This document shows, in pieces, positions 7,654-17,405 of a DNA stretch of 64,000 bases (the stretch's first letter is position 1; every line of letters starts with the position of its first letter). Both the position numbers and the translations under genes were made by a program. The stretch is from positions 14,136,001 to 14,200,000 of the forward strand of contig NC_092801.1 in assembly GCF_918797505.1 (NCBI RefSeq), read 5' to 3'. The notes beneath the pieces are model-generated. The model was not told where the DNA came from. It ran no database searches and saw nothing but the letters and a program-made list of their open reading frames with translations. This stretch comes from Bemisia tabaci (Eukaryota > Arthropoda > Insecta > Hemiptera > Aleyrodidae).

Positions 7654-8764
7654 GTTTTTAGTGCGTTTTCTAAACGCGAACTGTTTTTAAACTGTAACTG
7701 TAAATATCCAATAAAAAATAATAAAAATTTTTTAATTCATCAAACTGAACATTGCAATATCCATTCCCAAAACACAAGGTTCCCGATACGCATCGGAAAA
7801 CCCTCGTAGTCCAGCGTTCGTTAGCGTTCCCAGGCATAACGTGCAAGCGACACTGCGCGACATTGTGAAACTGGCCCTAATCATAGGGTAGGCTCCTGCA
7901 TGGAGGTCAGAAGCCTTTCGAAGGGACAAACAAAAACGAACGGAGAGCGAGAGTGGGAAAACCCTCGTAGTCCAGCGTTCGTTAGCGTTCCCAGGCATAA
8001 CGTGCAAGCGACACTGCGCGACATTGTGAAAACTGGCCCTAATCATAGGGTAGGCTCCTGCATGGAGGTCAGAAGCCTTTCGAAGGGACAAACAAAAACG
8101 AACGGAGAGCGAGAGTGGGAAAACCCTCGTAGTCCAGCGTTCGTTAGCGTTCCCAGGACAAGTCCGAAATCTCGAAAACCAAAACTCGTATCAAAATTCG
8201 GTCCGTACAGTTTTCCGATCTTCAATAGCGTAAAAGAATCGCATCGGTCCGCGCCGGATCGGACGAGGGTGATTTTCCGAAAAATTTTCAATTTTACCGA
8301 TTCAGACCCTAATCTACAGTATCTGATACCGACCCATACTGCAAGATACGGTCTCTCGAAACCGAAAATTTTTACAAGTCCGAAAATCCGAATTTTTTGC
8401 ACAATCTGGCAACACTGTACGGAAAAATTAACTAATTTCTTGCCCCATCTGGCAACACTGTAAAAATGCAATGTTGCAAAATTTCACCAATAAATAAATC
8501 ATTTATTTACGTGCCCCGTTCGGCAACGCTGCTGCGCCATCTTGAAAAATACACCATTGCATAACCCGAAAAATGAAGGGGCATTAATACACGATTGCAT
8601 AACTCGAATATTGAAGGGGCAACATGCAATACTTTCTTTTTACAGCGTTGCCATATTGAACTCTAATCCCTATACAACGCTGTAATTTAATTCATATTTT
8701 TCTGCACAATCATGCAACGCTGTTGGATAATTTACTGTGCTAAAGTCGCCATTTTCTCCCTACT
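7654..8764. repeat. Terminal repeat of A2 with 162-bp repeats
   Basis: It starts near GCGTTTTCTAAACGCGAACTG. 162-bp units occupy 7797-8158 (about 2.2 copies, starts of GACATT at 7859 and 8020). From about 8159 the sequence is nearly identical to 6195 onward in A. It ends TCTCCCTACT; the following bases AAGGAT would be the 6-bp target duplication. Confidence 0.85.
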
Positions 8765-9230
8765 AAGGATCCTAAAAGTATTCAGCGACCCACGAACCAA
8801 CAGATATTCCACGTCGAACATTTGTCATCTCGCGATAGATCCACTTAGTATAGCGCAGGGTAGTTGCGAAGCTTCAGACTTTCCTTGAGTCCGTGCAATC
8901 AATGGTTGAGAGCCCGCAATAAAATTTTAAGTTTTTCTGATACCCTTGATCCGTAGAAACTAAGAGCCAGTCGTCACATCGTTGTACGATCCACGAACAG
9001 AAAGCTATTTCACGATGAATTTTGAACTCGAGACGGAGCGAGGACCGCAATCTACGAAGGCCACGAAAAAAACCGCGTACACACATAAGATAGGTATATA
9101 TATAAATATCATAGATGTGTTTTTACCATCAGACATATAACCGATCAATACTAAAAGTCAAGAATCCATTTATTCAAACAAGCATGAAAAACTTGTATAT
9201 ACATATAGGATACGCATGCGACTTAGGTGA
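8765..9230. other. Flank between A2 end and repeat array, no gene
   Basis: No coding region is supported. Two diverged direct repeats are visible: GACCCACGAACCAACAGATATTCC at about 8790 and a GATCCACGAACAGAAAGCTATTTC relative at about 8988. It probably belongs to the older element D into which A2 inserted. Confidence 0.4.
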
Positions 9231-9900
9231 AAGTTGGATTTTTTCGAAAACTAAAAGTCGTATCAAAATTCGGTCTGTTCAGTTTTCCGATCTTCGATAG
9301 TGTAAAAGAATCGCATCGGTCCGCTACGGATCGGAGGAGGGTAATTTTCCGAAAATTTTTTAATTTCCCGAATCAGACCCTACTCTCCAGTCTCCGATAC
9401 CAGACCCATGCTGGAGGATATGGTCTATTAATCCCGAAAACTTTACAAGTCCGAAAATCCGAATATTTTGCACAATCTGAAAACAATGTAAGGAACAGAA
9501 CCGCGCATACACATACAATAGGTATATATCATAGATGTGTTTTTACAATCGGACATACAACCTGTCAAGAGTGAACTACCAACCCATTTATTCGAGCAAG
9601 CGTAAAAACTCGTAAATACATTATAAGATACGCATGCGACTTAGGTGAAAGTTGGATTTTCTCAAAAACTAAAAGTCGTCTCAAAATTCGGGTCGTACGG
9701 TTTTCCGATCTTCGATAGTGTAAAAGAATCGTGTCGGGTTGGGATGGATCGAAGGAGGGTCATTTTCCGAAAAATTTGTAATTTCCCGAATCAGACCCTA
9801 CTCTCCAGTATCCAATACCTGACCCATACTGTAGGATATGGTCTTTCGAGACCGAAAATTTTTAAAAGTCCGAAAATCTAATTTCCGGAATCAGACCCTA
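9115..9900 (+). repeat. Higher-order ~420-bp repeat in region D
   Basis: The block ATGTGTTTTTACCATCAGACAT through TAAAAGTCGTATCAAAATTCGG (9115-9270) recurs, diverged, at 9535-9690. Each is followed by TIR-like sequence with GAATCAGACCCTACTCTCCAG. Confidence 0.7.
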
Positions 9901-10108
9901 CTTTCCAGTATCCGATACCAGGTCCATACTGTAGGATATGATCTATCGTGGATGCCGTCAAAAGTTTACAAGTCCGAAATCTCGAAAACTAAAAGTCGTA
10001 TCAATATTCGGTCAGTACAGTTTTCCGATCTTCGATAGTGTAAAAGAATCACATCGGTCCGCTATGGATCGGAGGAGGGTAATTTTTCGAAAATTTTTTT
10101 AATTTCCC

Positions 10109-10888
10109 GAATCAGACCCTACTCTCCAGTATCCGATACCAGGTCCATACTGTAGGATGTGGTCTTTCGAAATCGAAAATTTTTACAAGTCCGAAAATCC
10201 AATTTCTGGAATCAGACCTTACTCTCCAGTATCTGATACCAGGCCCATACTGTAAGATACGGTCTTTCGAAGCCGAAAATTTTTACAAGTCCGAAAATCC
10301 AATTTCCGGAATCAGACCTTACTCTCCAGTATCAGATACCAGGCCCATACTGTAAGATACGGTCTTTCGAAGCCGAAAATTTTTACAAGTCCGAAAATCC
10401 AATTTCTGGAATCAGACCTTACTCTCCAGTATCTGATACCAGGCCCATACTGTAAGATACGGTCTTTCGAAGCCGAAAATTTTTACAAGTCCGAAAATCC
10501 AATTTCCAGAATCAGACCTTACTCTCCAGTATCTGATACCAGGCCCATATTGTAGGATATGGTCTTTCGAAATCGAAAATTTTTACAAGTCCGAAAATCC
10601 AATTTCCGGAATCAGACCTTACTCTCCAGTATCTGATACCAGGCCCATACTGTAAGATACGGTCTTTCGAAGCCGAAAATTTTTCCAAGTCCGAAAATCC
10701 AATTTCCGGAATCAGACCTTACTCTCCAGTATCAGATACCAGGCCCATACTGTAAGATACGGTCTTTCGAAGCCGAAAATTTTTACAAGTCCGAAAATCC
10801 AATTTCCGGAATCAGACTTTACTCTCCAGTATCTGATACCAGGCCCATACTGTAAGATACGATTTTTCGAAGCCGAAAATTTTACAAG
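10109..10888 (+). repeat. 100-bp tandem array derived from Polinton TIR
   Basis: GAATCAGACC recurs at 10109, 10209, 10309, 10409, 10509, 10609, 10709 and (diverged) 10809, an exact 100-bp period with about eight units. Each unit holds CTCCAGTATCTGATACCAGG and GAAAATTTTTACAAGTCCG, which are elements of the Polinton terminal repeats. Single copies of the unit occur in the TIRs of A, A2 and B, so this is an expansion of TIR sequence. Confidence 0.9.
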
Positions 10889-11477
10889 TCCGAAATCTCG
10901 AAAAACGAAAAGTCGTATCGAAATTCGGTCAGTACAGTTTTCCGATCTTCGCCGATCAAAGAATCGCATCGATCCGCGGCGGATCGGAGGATGGTAATTT
11001 TCCGAAAAATTTTCAATTTTCCCGAATCAGACCCTAATCTACAGTATCCGATACCGACCCATATTGTAAAATACGGTCTTCCGAAACCGAAAATTTTTAC
11101 ACGTCCGAAAATCCGAATTTTTTGCACAATCTGGCAACAGTGTACGGAAAAATCAACTAATTTCTTGCCCCATCTGGCAACACTGTAAAATGCGATGTTG
11201 CAAAATTCCACCAATAAATAAATCATTATTTACGTGCCACGTTCGGTAATGCTGCTGCGCCATCTTGAAAAATACACCATTGCATAACCCGCAAAATGAA
11301 GGGGCAACATTACACCATTGTATAACCCGTATATTGAAGGGGCAACATGCAATACTCTCTTTTTACAGCGTTGCCGTATTGTACAATAATCCCTGTAGAA
11401 CACTGTAATTTAATTCGGATTTTTCTGCACAATTTGGCTAAAAACTTTTGTGGTAAAGTCGCCATTTTCACCCTACT
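10889..11477. repeat. Terminal repeat of older Polinton D
   Basis: Diverged TIR sequence: CAACAGTGTACGG, CATCTGGCAACACTG, TGCTGCGCCATCTTG, and final CGCCATTTTCACCCTACT. It closes with the same ACCCTACT as element B. The next six bases, TGGCGG, would be its target duplication. No body genes of D are visible. Confidence 0.75.
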
Positions 11478-11868
11478 TGGCGGTTTATATCAACCATTCT
11501 TGGATGTGGCAGGAGATATGAAAAATTTGGAGTAGTTCCATCAGATAGAAAAATATGTATTTTTCTTTTTTACAAGTAATAGTATTGGTACGAATATGAA
11601 TACAGTTTCAAAAACATGCCAATGGAACAAACATGATATTATTACAGACAATACATGATTTCGATCCATCATTTGAGGTAGGGATAGTCAGGTTAGAACT
11701 ACATGACAATCGATAATTTACCATAGTTTTAAATGGGATTACATCGATTTTTTACCCTAACCCATGTTTGGCGATACTTGCATGTGGCGGGAGATTTTCA
11801 AAATGCGAGATAGTGCGATCAAATCAAATCCATTTGATTATCAATTTTTTACACTGTTGCTGTTGTTA
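11478..11868. other. Unassigned spacer, no gene seen
   Basis: AT-rich sequence without a supported coding region. The motif CATGTGGCGGGAGAT and an earlier ATGTGGCAGGAGAT form a weak direct repeat about 270 bases apart. Confidence 0.4.
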
Positions 11869-12048
11869 TCGTTTAATAACGTCAGTGTTTAATGACGTCA
11901 TCATTTAATAACATCAATGCATAATAACATCAGCATCAAATAACGTCAACGTTTTATAACATCATCGTGTAATAACATCAGCGTTTAATAACGTCAACGT
12001 TTTATAACGTCAACGTATAAAAACATCAGCGTTTAATAACGTCAAGAT
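11869..12048. repeat. Degenerate ~17-bp TTTAATAACGTCA array
   Basis: About ten degenerate units of the type CGTTTAATAACGTCAA / CGTTTATAACATCA occur between D and the split 110-aa gene of relic C. It occupies the place that GTTTGCG repeats occupy in A and B. Confidence 0.8.
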
Positions 12049-12199
12049 TTATAACATCACTGTTCGACCGCAAGCATCGATCCCTTCTCCTTCTTCGAAC
12101 TTGATATTGACATTCAGGTCATCGACTTTCCGGGTTCCTCTGACGCGGGACGCTCTGATGAATCGGAATTTGCAGTTGGACGATTGGTATTTGGAGTAA
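12049..12199 (-). pseudogene. 3' half of relic C membrane-protein gene (split by B)
   Basis: On the minus strand this encodes a diverged C-terminal half of the 110-aa membrane protein: YSKYQSSNCKFRFIRASRV corresponds to YSKYLSSDCKFRFIRMARK of the intact copies, followed by an EEGEG acidic tail and a stop at 12049. The 5' half lies on the other side of element B at 27154-27327. The break point coincides with B's target duplication. Confidence 0.85.
12194..12199. repeat. Left target-site duplication of B (GAGTAA)
   Basis: GAGTAA directly precedes the AGTAGGGTG terminus and is repeated at 27154-27159. Six bases is the standard Polinton duplication length. Confidence 0.95.
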
Positions 12200-12800
12200 A
12201 GTAGGGTGAAAATGGGAATTTGAGCACAAAAGTTTTTAGCCAAATTGTGCAGAAAAATATGAATTAAAATACAGCGTTGTATAGGGATTATTGTTCAATG
12301 TGGCAACGCTGTAAAAAGAAAGTATTGCATGTTGCCCCTTCAATATGCGGGTTATGCAATGGTGTAATAATGCCCCTTCATTTTTTGGGTTATGCAATGG
12401 TGTATTTTTCAAGATGGCGCAGCAGCGTTGCCGAACGGGGCACGTAAATAAATGATTTATTTATTGGTGAAATTTTGCAACATTGCATTTTACAGTGTTG
12501 CCAGATGGGGCAAGAAATTAGTTGATTTTTCCGTACAGTGTTGCCAGATTGTGCAAAAAAATTAGGATTTTCGGACTTGTAAAATTTTTCGGTTTCGAGA
12601 GACCGTATCTTTCCATATGGGTCGGTATCTGATACTGTAGATAAGGGTCTGATTCGGTAAAATTGAAAATTTTGTACTAGTGTGCGCTTGGAGATGCGTA
12701 TCGGGAACCTTCTGTTTTGGGATGACAGTTTGACGAACAGTTTGACGAATCAAAAATTTTTATTGGATATTTACAGTTACAGTTACAGTTTTAAACAGTT
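12200..12800. repeat. Left terminal inverted repeat of B
   Basis: It matches the right terminus in inverse orientation from the ends inward. It lacks the 162-bp repeats present on the right, so that array was gained or lost after the two ends last matched. It contains GTTACAGTTACAGTTACAG just outside the GTTTGCG array. Confidence 0.9.
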
Positions 12801-12882
12801 CGCGTTTCGAAAACGCAAACACGTTTCGAAAACGCAAACACGTTTAAAAAACGCAAACACGTTTCGAAAACGCAAACACGTT
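12801..12882 (-). repeat. Tandem ~21-bp GTTTGCG repeat (B left)
   Basis: Four units of AACGCAAACACGTTTCGAA lie downstream of the integrase stop. Element A has about eight, so the array length varies between near-identical copies. Confidence 0.9.
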
Positions 12883-12891
12883 GCATATTAT

Positions 12892-13836
12892 TTATACGAA
12901 ATCCTTACTATCGATCCAACTATTGTGACTCGCGTCCAGACCCAACCATTTAACAAAGACCTGGTTTTTCTTGCGACGCAGAATTTTTTCCACCAGGAAC
13001 GTATCTTTATAGTTAGTGGGTTGGAGTTCTTCGCGGTAGAATTTTCCTTTGATGATCGTATCGTGTGCGTCTTTTAGATCGTACGTGATCGGAACGGTGG
13101 GATTGACACTGACAATCTTGAAAATTTCCGTGCTCCAATTCGGTGTGTATCCTTTCTCGAACATGGCTTTGAGTCTCGAGATCCGGACGTGATCACCGAC
13201 ATTCAGTTTTCGTCTGGCCAGACGTCTCTTTTCAATTTTACTCAGCGGCGGCCCACGAAGCTTTTGCAGGATCATCGGTACATCCTTTTCGATGACATCG
13301 ATTGGTTTCATCCCGATTGTGCGATGAACGCTCCCGTTATATTCACGGATGAGTTTCGGTAATAGATCTACCCACTTGTACGATCCTTGCGCGCTGAACT
13401 CTTTCCACATCTTCGTTTTGAGCGTTCGGTTGAATCGCTCCACAATAGAGGCTTTGGTTGTCGAGAACGAGCTGTACATATTGATCTGGTGACGCTTCAT
13501 CAATGCTTGACATTTGGAGTTGTAGAATTCCGAGCCCATATCGACTTGTAAATGTTTCGGTGACTTTCCGGCCGCTTTGAGAACGCGTTGCAGAGCAAAA
13601 GTGATATCCGTGGCCGTTTTTGATTTGAGCGGTTCGACCCACGCCTTTTTCGAGCACGCGTCGATGACGGTGAGGAGATATCTGTATCCTTTGTTGACCG
13701 AGGCGTACGGTTGCATCTCGACGAGATCGGCTTGCCATAAATCGAACAATCCGAGAATCCGTACTTTACGACGCGGATAGTTTCGTCGTGCAGGTTTATG
13801 TAGCTCCTCGACGATCCCACGTTTTTCTGCCGACAT
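12892..13836 (-). CDS. Polinton integrase with chromodomain, copy B
   Basis: This full-length 314-aa integrase has the DDE acids Asp37, Asp99 and Glu133 and the C-terminal chromodomain, as in copy A. It differs by Val67, Ile78 and Ile182. Being intact in an element with clean target duplications, it may still be functional. Its stop codon is the TAA of TATAAATAATATG. It follows fiber-like protein 2 by 5 bases. Confidence 0.95.
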   Translation of the reverse strand: MSAEKRGIVEELHKPARRNYPRRKVRILGLFDLWQADLVEMQPYASVNKGYRYLLTVIDACSKKAWVEPLKSKTATDITFALQRVLKAAGKSPKHLQVDMGSEFYNSKCQALMKRHQINMYSSFSTTKASIVERFNRTLKTKMWKEFSAQGSYKWVDLLPKLIREYNGSVHRTIGMKPIDVIEKDVPMILQKLRGPPLSKIEKRRLARRKLNVGDHVRISRLKAMFEKGYTPNWSTEIFKIVSVNPTVPITYDLKDAHDTIIKGKFYREELQPTNYKDTFLVEKILRRKKNQVFVKWLGLDASHNSWIDSKDFV

Positions 13837-13841
13837 GATAT

Positions 13842-14147
13842 TTACCGTCGACGTCGTCCGCTCTCTCGATTCAAATGCTGTTTCGTTGCTACTATTTTAA
13901 CCAGACGATTGTGAGATTGCTGAAGTTGGTGGATACGCTCCAGACAGTGTTGAGCTAATTTCATGGCTTCCTTCCACTTCCGTTCGGACCATTGTTTGTT
14001 CACCGCATCCTCATCACTTTCGGGATCTTGCACTTGACGAATCCGTTTGTTCGATACGATATAATTTCCGTCGGAATCCAGTGAGAATCCGTCACCTTTT
14101 GGACCGCGGCGGAATTTCGATCGGCCAAAACCGTCCGTGTGACTCAT
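13842..14147 (-). CDS. Fiber-like coiled-coil protein 2, copy B
   Basis: This 101-aa protein is identical in layout to copy A: GDGFSLDSDGNYIVSNKRIR, DPESDEDAVNKQW, a coiled coil and an Arg-rich tail. It differs by a His in QQSHNRL. The phage-fiber-like DAVNKQ motif supports a trimeric spike role, which is inferred. Confidence 0.7.
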   Translation of the reverse strand: MSHTDGFGRSKFRRGPKGDGFSLDSDGNYIVSNKRIRQVQDPESDEDAVNKQWSERKWKEAMKLAQHCLERIHQLQQSHNRLVKIVATKQHLNRESGRRRR

Positions 14148-14154
14148 CGCAACA

Positions 14155-14490
14155 CTATTTTCCTTTCATTCGATTCAAAACCTCTAGTTGACTGATTCTA
14201 TTTTCCAGTCGTGATAATTTCGTCTCGAGTCGTTGCGCGATACTTTTGTATTCTTCCATTCTCTCCAAACAAAGCTGTGCTAAATTCATAGCTTCCGTCC
14301 ACCTCGAGTCTGTCCATTGTTTGTTCACGGCGTCGGTATCCTCTTCGGGATCTTGCAGTTGTCGGATCCGTTTGTTGGATACGAGATAATTTCCGTCGGG
14401 ATCCAGTAAGAAACCGTCACCTTTGAGACCTTGCTTCGTGTTGCGAACGTAAGTCCCTTTCGATCTTCCAAACCGGTCGGTGTGACTCAT
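14155..14490 (-). CDS. Fiber-like coiled-coil protein 1, copy B
   Basis: This 111-aa paralog lies upstream of fiber-like protein 2 and shares its N-terminal GFGRSK-type and DAVNKQW motifs. The C-terminal helix (IAQRLETKLSRLENRISQLE) has leucine/isoleucine heptads typical of a trimeric coiled coil. It is only slightly different from copy A. Confidence 0.7.
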   Translation of the reverse strand: MSHTDRFGRSKGTYVRNTKQGLKGDGFLLDPDGNYLVSNKRIRQLQDPEEDTDAVNKQWTDSRWTEAMNLAQLCLERMEEYKSIAQRLETKLSRLENRISQLEVLNRMKGK

Positions 14491-14509
14491 TTTTGTGCGG
14501 AACCTATAT

Positions 14510-15547
14510 TTAGTGGATGTAATCTGCTTCGCGAAGCTCTTCGACGATACTCAGAATTTCACGATCGTGATCGGTGTGACCAGCTTGTTTCGAAGCTACA
14601 AGTAAAACGAGACGTTGGACCAATTCGTTCGGATCGTCCCAATAGACGAGTTCCCGTTTCGCACGGTGAATTTTCATACCGGAGCCTTTCTTCAGTTTTT
14701 TACGCGATGACTTCCTCGTTGATCTCGGAGTCGATGTAGCGAACAAAGGTTTGATGAGATCGCGGTATTTTTGACTGCGGTTCGAGTTGGGTCTACCGTG
14801 TGGATGGTGATTCCTCCAATGCGCATTGGTGAGCGTAACTACTCGTTGGAAATTAGCACGATCATCTGCTGTGTAATTACGCGGATGTTTCTTGAATATG
14901 AGCTCCAAGAACCCGGGTGTCGGTTCGAACACCTCATCGCCACCGTCCAAGATTAGTCGTCCGTCCGAATCGAAACTTATGGTTCGGTTTCCGATAAGAT
15001 AGTTTCCGTTGATCGCTTTCCGCACACCATACGTGGTATCGGATTGTTTCGGTTGTTTCTCCAGATCGTCCAAGTAGAACTGTACGTGCGGGGCAGTGAT
15101 TGTGTTTCGAGAATCGACGTCGTCGTCTTCAGTGCGACTCGTTGTTTGTTCTTTACCCGTTGCATCTTGGAACGATTCATCATCATCATCATCATCCTCC
15201 TTTGAATCGTCATCTTCATCATCATCGTTGTTTATATTTTTCGGTGATCCGAACGAAGCAAATAAACTATCAACAAACGTTGTTCCATCTTTCGTTTCCG
15301 ATTTTGAAGCTTCGATCTTGGTTTTCTTTTCCTGAGGAGCAGCGACAAGTGCGGGAGTTGACGACGACGACACAGTTTTCTGCAACGCTGCGAGCGGATC
15401 TGTCAACGGTTTGAAAACTTTCTTCAACGTCACCTGAGCGTCCGCCTCTCCGGTGCGAATGGTATTTAACTTCCGTTTGATATCTTGACGGATTTTATCG
15501 ATACTACCGTATTTCTGAGCGATCGTCAACAACGATAAGTTATCCAT
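14510..15547 (-). CDS. Acidic DUF8207-like Polinton protein, copy B
   Basis: The protein is 345 aa from the ATG at 15547, which overlaps the end of the ATPase gene. It has one Asp fewer in the acidic run and Leu instead of Ser at DNLSLxTIAQ. The conserved YGVRKAINGNYLIGN and TNAHWRNHHPHGRP core matches copy A. The function is unknown; an acidic run plus basic C-terminus would suit a scaffold or DNA-condensation partner, but that is speculation. Confidence 0.75.
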   Translation of the reverse strand: MDNLSLLTIAQKYGSIDKIRQDIKRKLNTIRTGEADAQVTLKKVFKPLTDPLAALQKTVSSSSTPALVAAPQEKKTKIEASKSETKDGTTFVDSLFASFGSPKNINNDDDEDDDSKEDDDDDDESFQDATGKEQTTSRTEDDDVDSRNTITAPHVQFYLDDLEKQPKQSDTTYGVRKAINGNYLIGNRTISFDSDGRLILDGGDEVFEPTPGFLELIFKKHPRNYTADDRANFQRVVTLTNAHWRNHHPHGRPNSNRSQKYRDLIKPLFATSTPRSTRKSSRKKLKKGSGMKIHRAKRELVYWDDPNELVQRLVLLVASKQAGHTDHDREILSIVEELREADYIH

Positions 15548-16244
15548 CTTGTTCAATAAAAGTATCGAAACCTTTCCGGTACCTTCCCTCGTTCTTATTA
15601 CTATCTTTATCGATGACTAAAAACCCGTACTTGTCCTGCCAGCACACCGAGCAGATGTGTCTGAAATCTTCGAACGTGAAATCTGTGTTGACGTGATCGT
15701 CGTAGATGTGTCGCAAGTTTGTATTGTCCTGTTTGAAAACTACGAGCAGGTTAGCGTTATCGCGAATCAATTGTTTCGGTATGCGAGAATACGTTTGACA
15801 CAAGTAGAAACTATCGACCGAGCTGTGTCTTCCCATACTGAAATATTCCCGCATCGCATTTTGTTTGTCACAAGCGACATCATCGAAAATAAAGACCGAG
15901 TCTGATGCGGCATCGTTTGGTGGAACAATCTCGGCCGTGTCCGAATAGACGTTGTATCCGAGACCGTCGATTCCGTCGAATATCTGACGCAGTTCTTCGT
16001 ACTTGGGTTGGAACGGTGTCTTGGAGTACAAGTACACGTTGCGGAACTTCAATCCGTTCGGATGTTGTAGCAAGCAAACCATCACGTTTGTTTTACCGCA
16101 GTTGGACGGTCCAACGACAATGCAACGGATACTGTTCGGTAACAGTTCACTGTGTCGTCGTCGTTGTCGTCGGTTTTCATTTTGCTTCTTCCGTTTGTCG
16201 AGGTTCCGGACTCGCAGTGACTTTCTTTGCTTGACGAGTCGCAT
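15540..16244 (-). CDS. FtsK/HerA-type packaging ATPase, copy B
   Basis: This 234-aa protein has Walker A GPSNCGKT and Walker B FIFDD, with no visible difference from copy A. It heads the minus-strand set ATPase, DUF8207-like, fiber 1, fiber 2, integrase. It diverges from the PLA2 gene; the gap holds a poly-T tract (16276-16287) absent from A. Confidence 0.9.
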   Translation of the reverse strand: MRLVKQRKSLRVRNLDKRKKQNENRRQRRRHSELLPNSIRCIVVGPSNCGKTNVMVCLLQHPNGLKFRNVYLYSKTPFQPKYEELRQIFDGIDGLGYNVYSDTAEIVPPNDAASDSVFIFDDVACDKQNAMREYFSMGRHSSVDSFYLCQTYSRIPKQLIRDNANLLVVFKQDNTNLRHIYDDHVNTDFTFEDFRHICSVCWQDKYGFLVIDKDSNKNEGRYRKGFDTFIEQDG

Positions 16245-16296
16245 CGTATTCGTTCCCTATTTTATCGGACAGTTATTTTTTTTTTTTACTTCTCCG

Positions 16297-16308
16297 TATA
16301 AATAGTAT
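16297..16308 (+). promoter_or_regulatory. TATAAATAGTAT box before PLA2 gene (B)
   Basis: A perfect box 18 bases upstream of the ATG at 16327. It lies in the divergent gap between the ATPase and PLA2 genes and is shared with copy A. Confidence 0.7.
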
Positions 16309-16326
16309 GGAGATTTTCGTCAGAGT

Positions 16327-16989
16327 ATGTCACCGAGAAGAACATCAACTTGCAGCAAAACCAATCGAGGACGTGGACTGTTAAACTCGTTGATAAATTC
16401 ACTACCGTTCGAACTACACTTACCGGGCGACTACAGGTACTGCGGACCGGGCACTCGCCTCGCAGAACGATTGAAACGCGGAGATCCGGGTATAAATCCG
16501 CTCGACGAAGCTTGCAAGTCCCACGACATCGCTTACAGTAAGACCAAAGACACCACCGAGAGGAACAAAGCCGATCTCATACTTGCCGACAGAGCTTGGG
16601 AACGTGTGAAAGCGTCCGACTCATCGTTGGGTGAAAGAGCGGCAGCATACGCCGTAACGAACGCTATGAAACTCAAAGCCAAACTCGGAATGGGTCTAAA
16701 CAAGACGGTGGCAGCGAAAAAACCGAAACCGAAGAAGAAGAAGAGAGCGTCGAAGAAGAAACCGGCGGAGCGAATCTTGGCTATCCCGAAGACGGGTGCC
16801 GGAGTCAAGAATCTTCTGACGAGTATCGGTCTGGCCGCGCGAACAATCACACCGGTAGCGAAAATGATCAAGACTGTCATCGACGGATCTTTGAAGAAAA
16901 ACGTACACCTCGGTGAAGGATTGTACTTGCGACCGTACCGTAAAGGTTACGGACTTTACTTGAGACCTTACCGTAAGAATTTAAACTGA
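16327..16989 (+). CDS. Phospholipase A2 / pX-like minor virion protein, copy B
   Basis: This 220-aa protein has calcium loop YCGPGT, catalytic His66-Asp67 in CKSHDIAY, a Lys-rich linker and the double GLYLRPY tail. Relative to copy A an in-frame 78-base deletion removes one ERILALPKMGAG repeat and adjacent Lys-rich residues; such loss fits slippage between direct repeats. PLA2 and tail are intact. It reads into the protease and penton genes on the same strand. Confidence 0.85.
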   Translation: MSPRRTSTCSKTNRGRGLLNSLINSLPFELHLPGDYRYCGPGTRLAERLKRGDPGINPLDEACKSHDIAYSKTKDTTERNKADLILADRAWERVKASDSSLGERAAAYAVTNAMKLKAKLGMGLNKTVAAKKPKPKKKKRASKKKPAERILAIPKTGAGVKNLLTSIGLAARTITPVAKMIKTVIDGSLKKNVHLGEGLYLRPYRKGYGLYLRPYRKNLN

Positions 16990-17012
16990 TCCGTGAGCTA
17001 CCGCGCCGAGCG

Positions 17013-17387
17013 ATGACGGATGTTGAGTTGAGGATCGCTGCGACAGAACAATTACGAATCCCGCATTTCCGCGGTGTGTTCATGATCGATGAATTGGCGA
17101 CCAAGAAACCCAAACGTCCCGAGTGCGGTATCATCAATCTGGACCGAAGCGATGGAGCCGGTACACATTGGACAGCATACCGGATTTCAAAGAGCGGGAA
17201 TGCATTGTACTACGACAGCTTCGGTGATTTACCACCACCCGTTGAAATTACGCGATACATTTTACGCTCACGCGGTAGCTCAACGATGACGACAATAGGA
17301 TACAATTATGATAGCGAACAAAATTTCAACTCGAGCGTCTGCGGGAAACGATGTTTAGAATGGCTCGTACAAACCAGGAATATATAG
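17013..17387 (+). CDS. Adenain-like cysteine protease, copy B
   Basis: This 124-aa protein has His52, Asp68, Gln103 and Cys110 in the adenain order. It differs from copy A by one extra Met and a few silent changes. It starts 24 bases after the PLA2 gene. Its 3' end overlaps the TATATAGTAT box that precedes penton. Confidence 0.9.
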   Translation: MTDVELRIAATEQLRIPHFRGVFMIDELATKKPKRPECGIINLDRSDGAGTHWTAYRISKSGNALYYDSFGDLPPPVEITRYILRSRGSSTMTTIGYNYDSEQNFNSSVCGKRCLEWLVQTRNI

Positions 17388-17390
17388 TAT
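17381..17390 (+). promoter_or_regulatory. TATATAGTAT box before penton gene (B)
   Basis: A variant of the shared box 16 bases upstream of the penton ATG, overlapping the protease stop. The same sequence occurs in A at about 751-757 on the minus strand. Confidence 0.5.
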
Positions 17391-17405
17391 TCTCGAAACC
17401 CGAAT

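Larger units (their letters stand above)
6800..8764. mobile_element. Polinton A2: accessory-gene end, truncated at 6800
   Basis: This sequence is collinear with B from 25449 to its right end: promoter, small helical-protein gene, 110-aa membrane-protein gene, then terminal repeat ending CTCCCTACT at 8764. Everything upstream is missing and replaced by the A terminus. The simplest reading is that A inserted into A2, with the rest of A2 beyond the left edge. Confidence 0.8.

Noticed and set aside
10109..10888. CRISPR array
   Set aside because: Units of 100 bases are homogeneous throughout with no unique spacers, and the sequence derives from Polinton TIRs.
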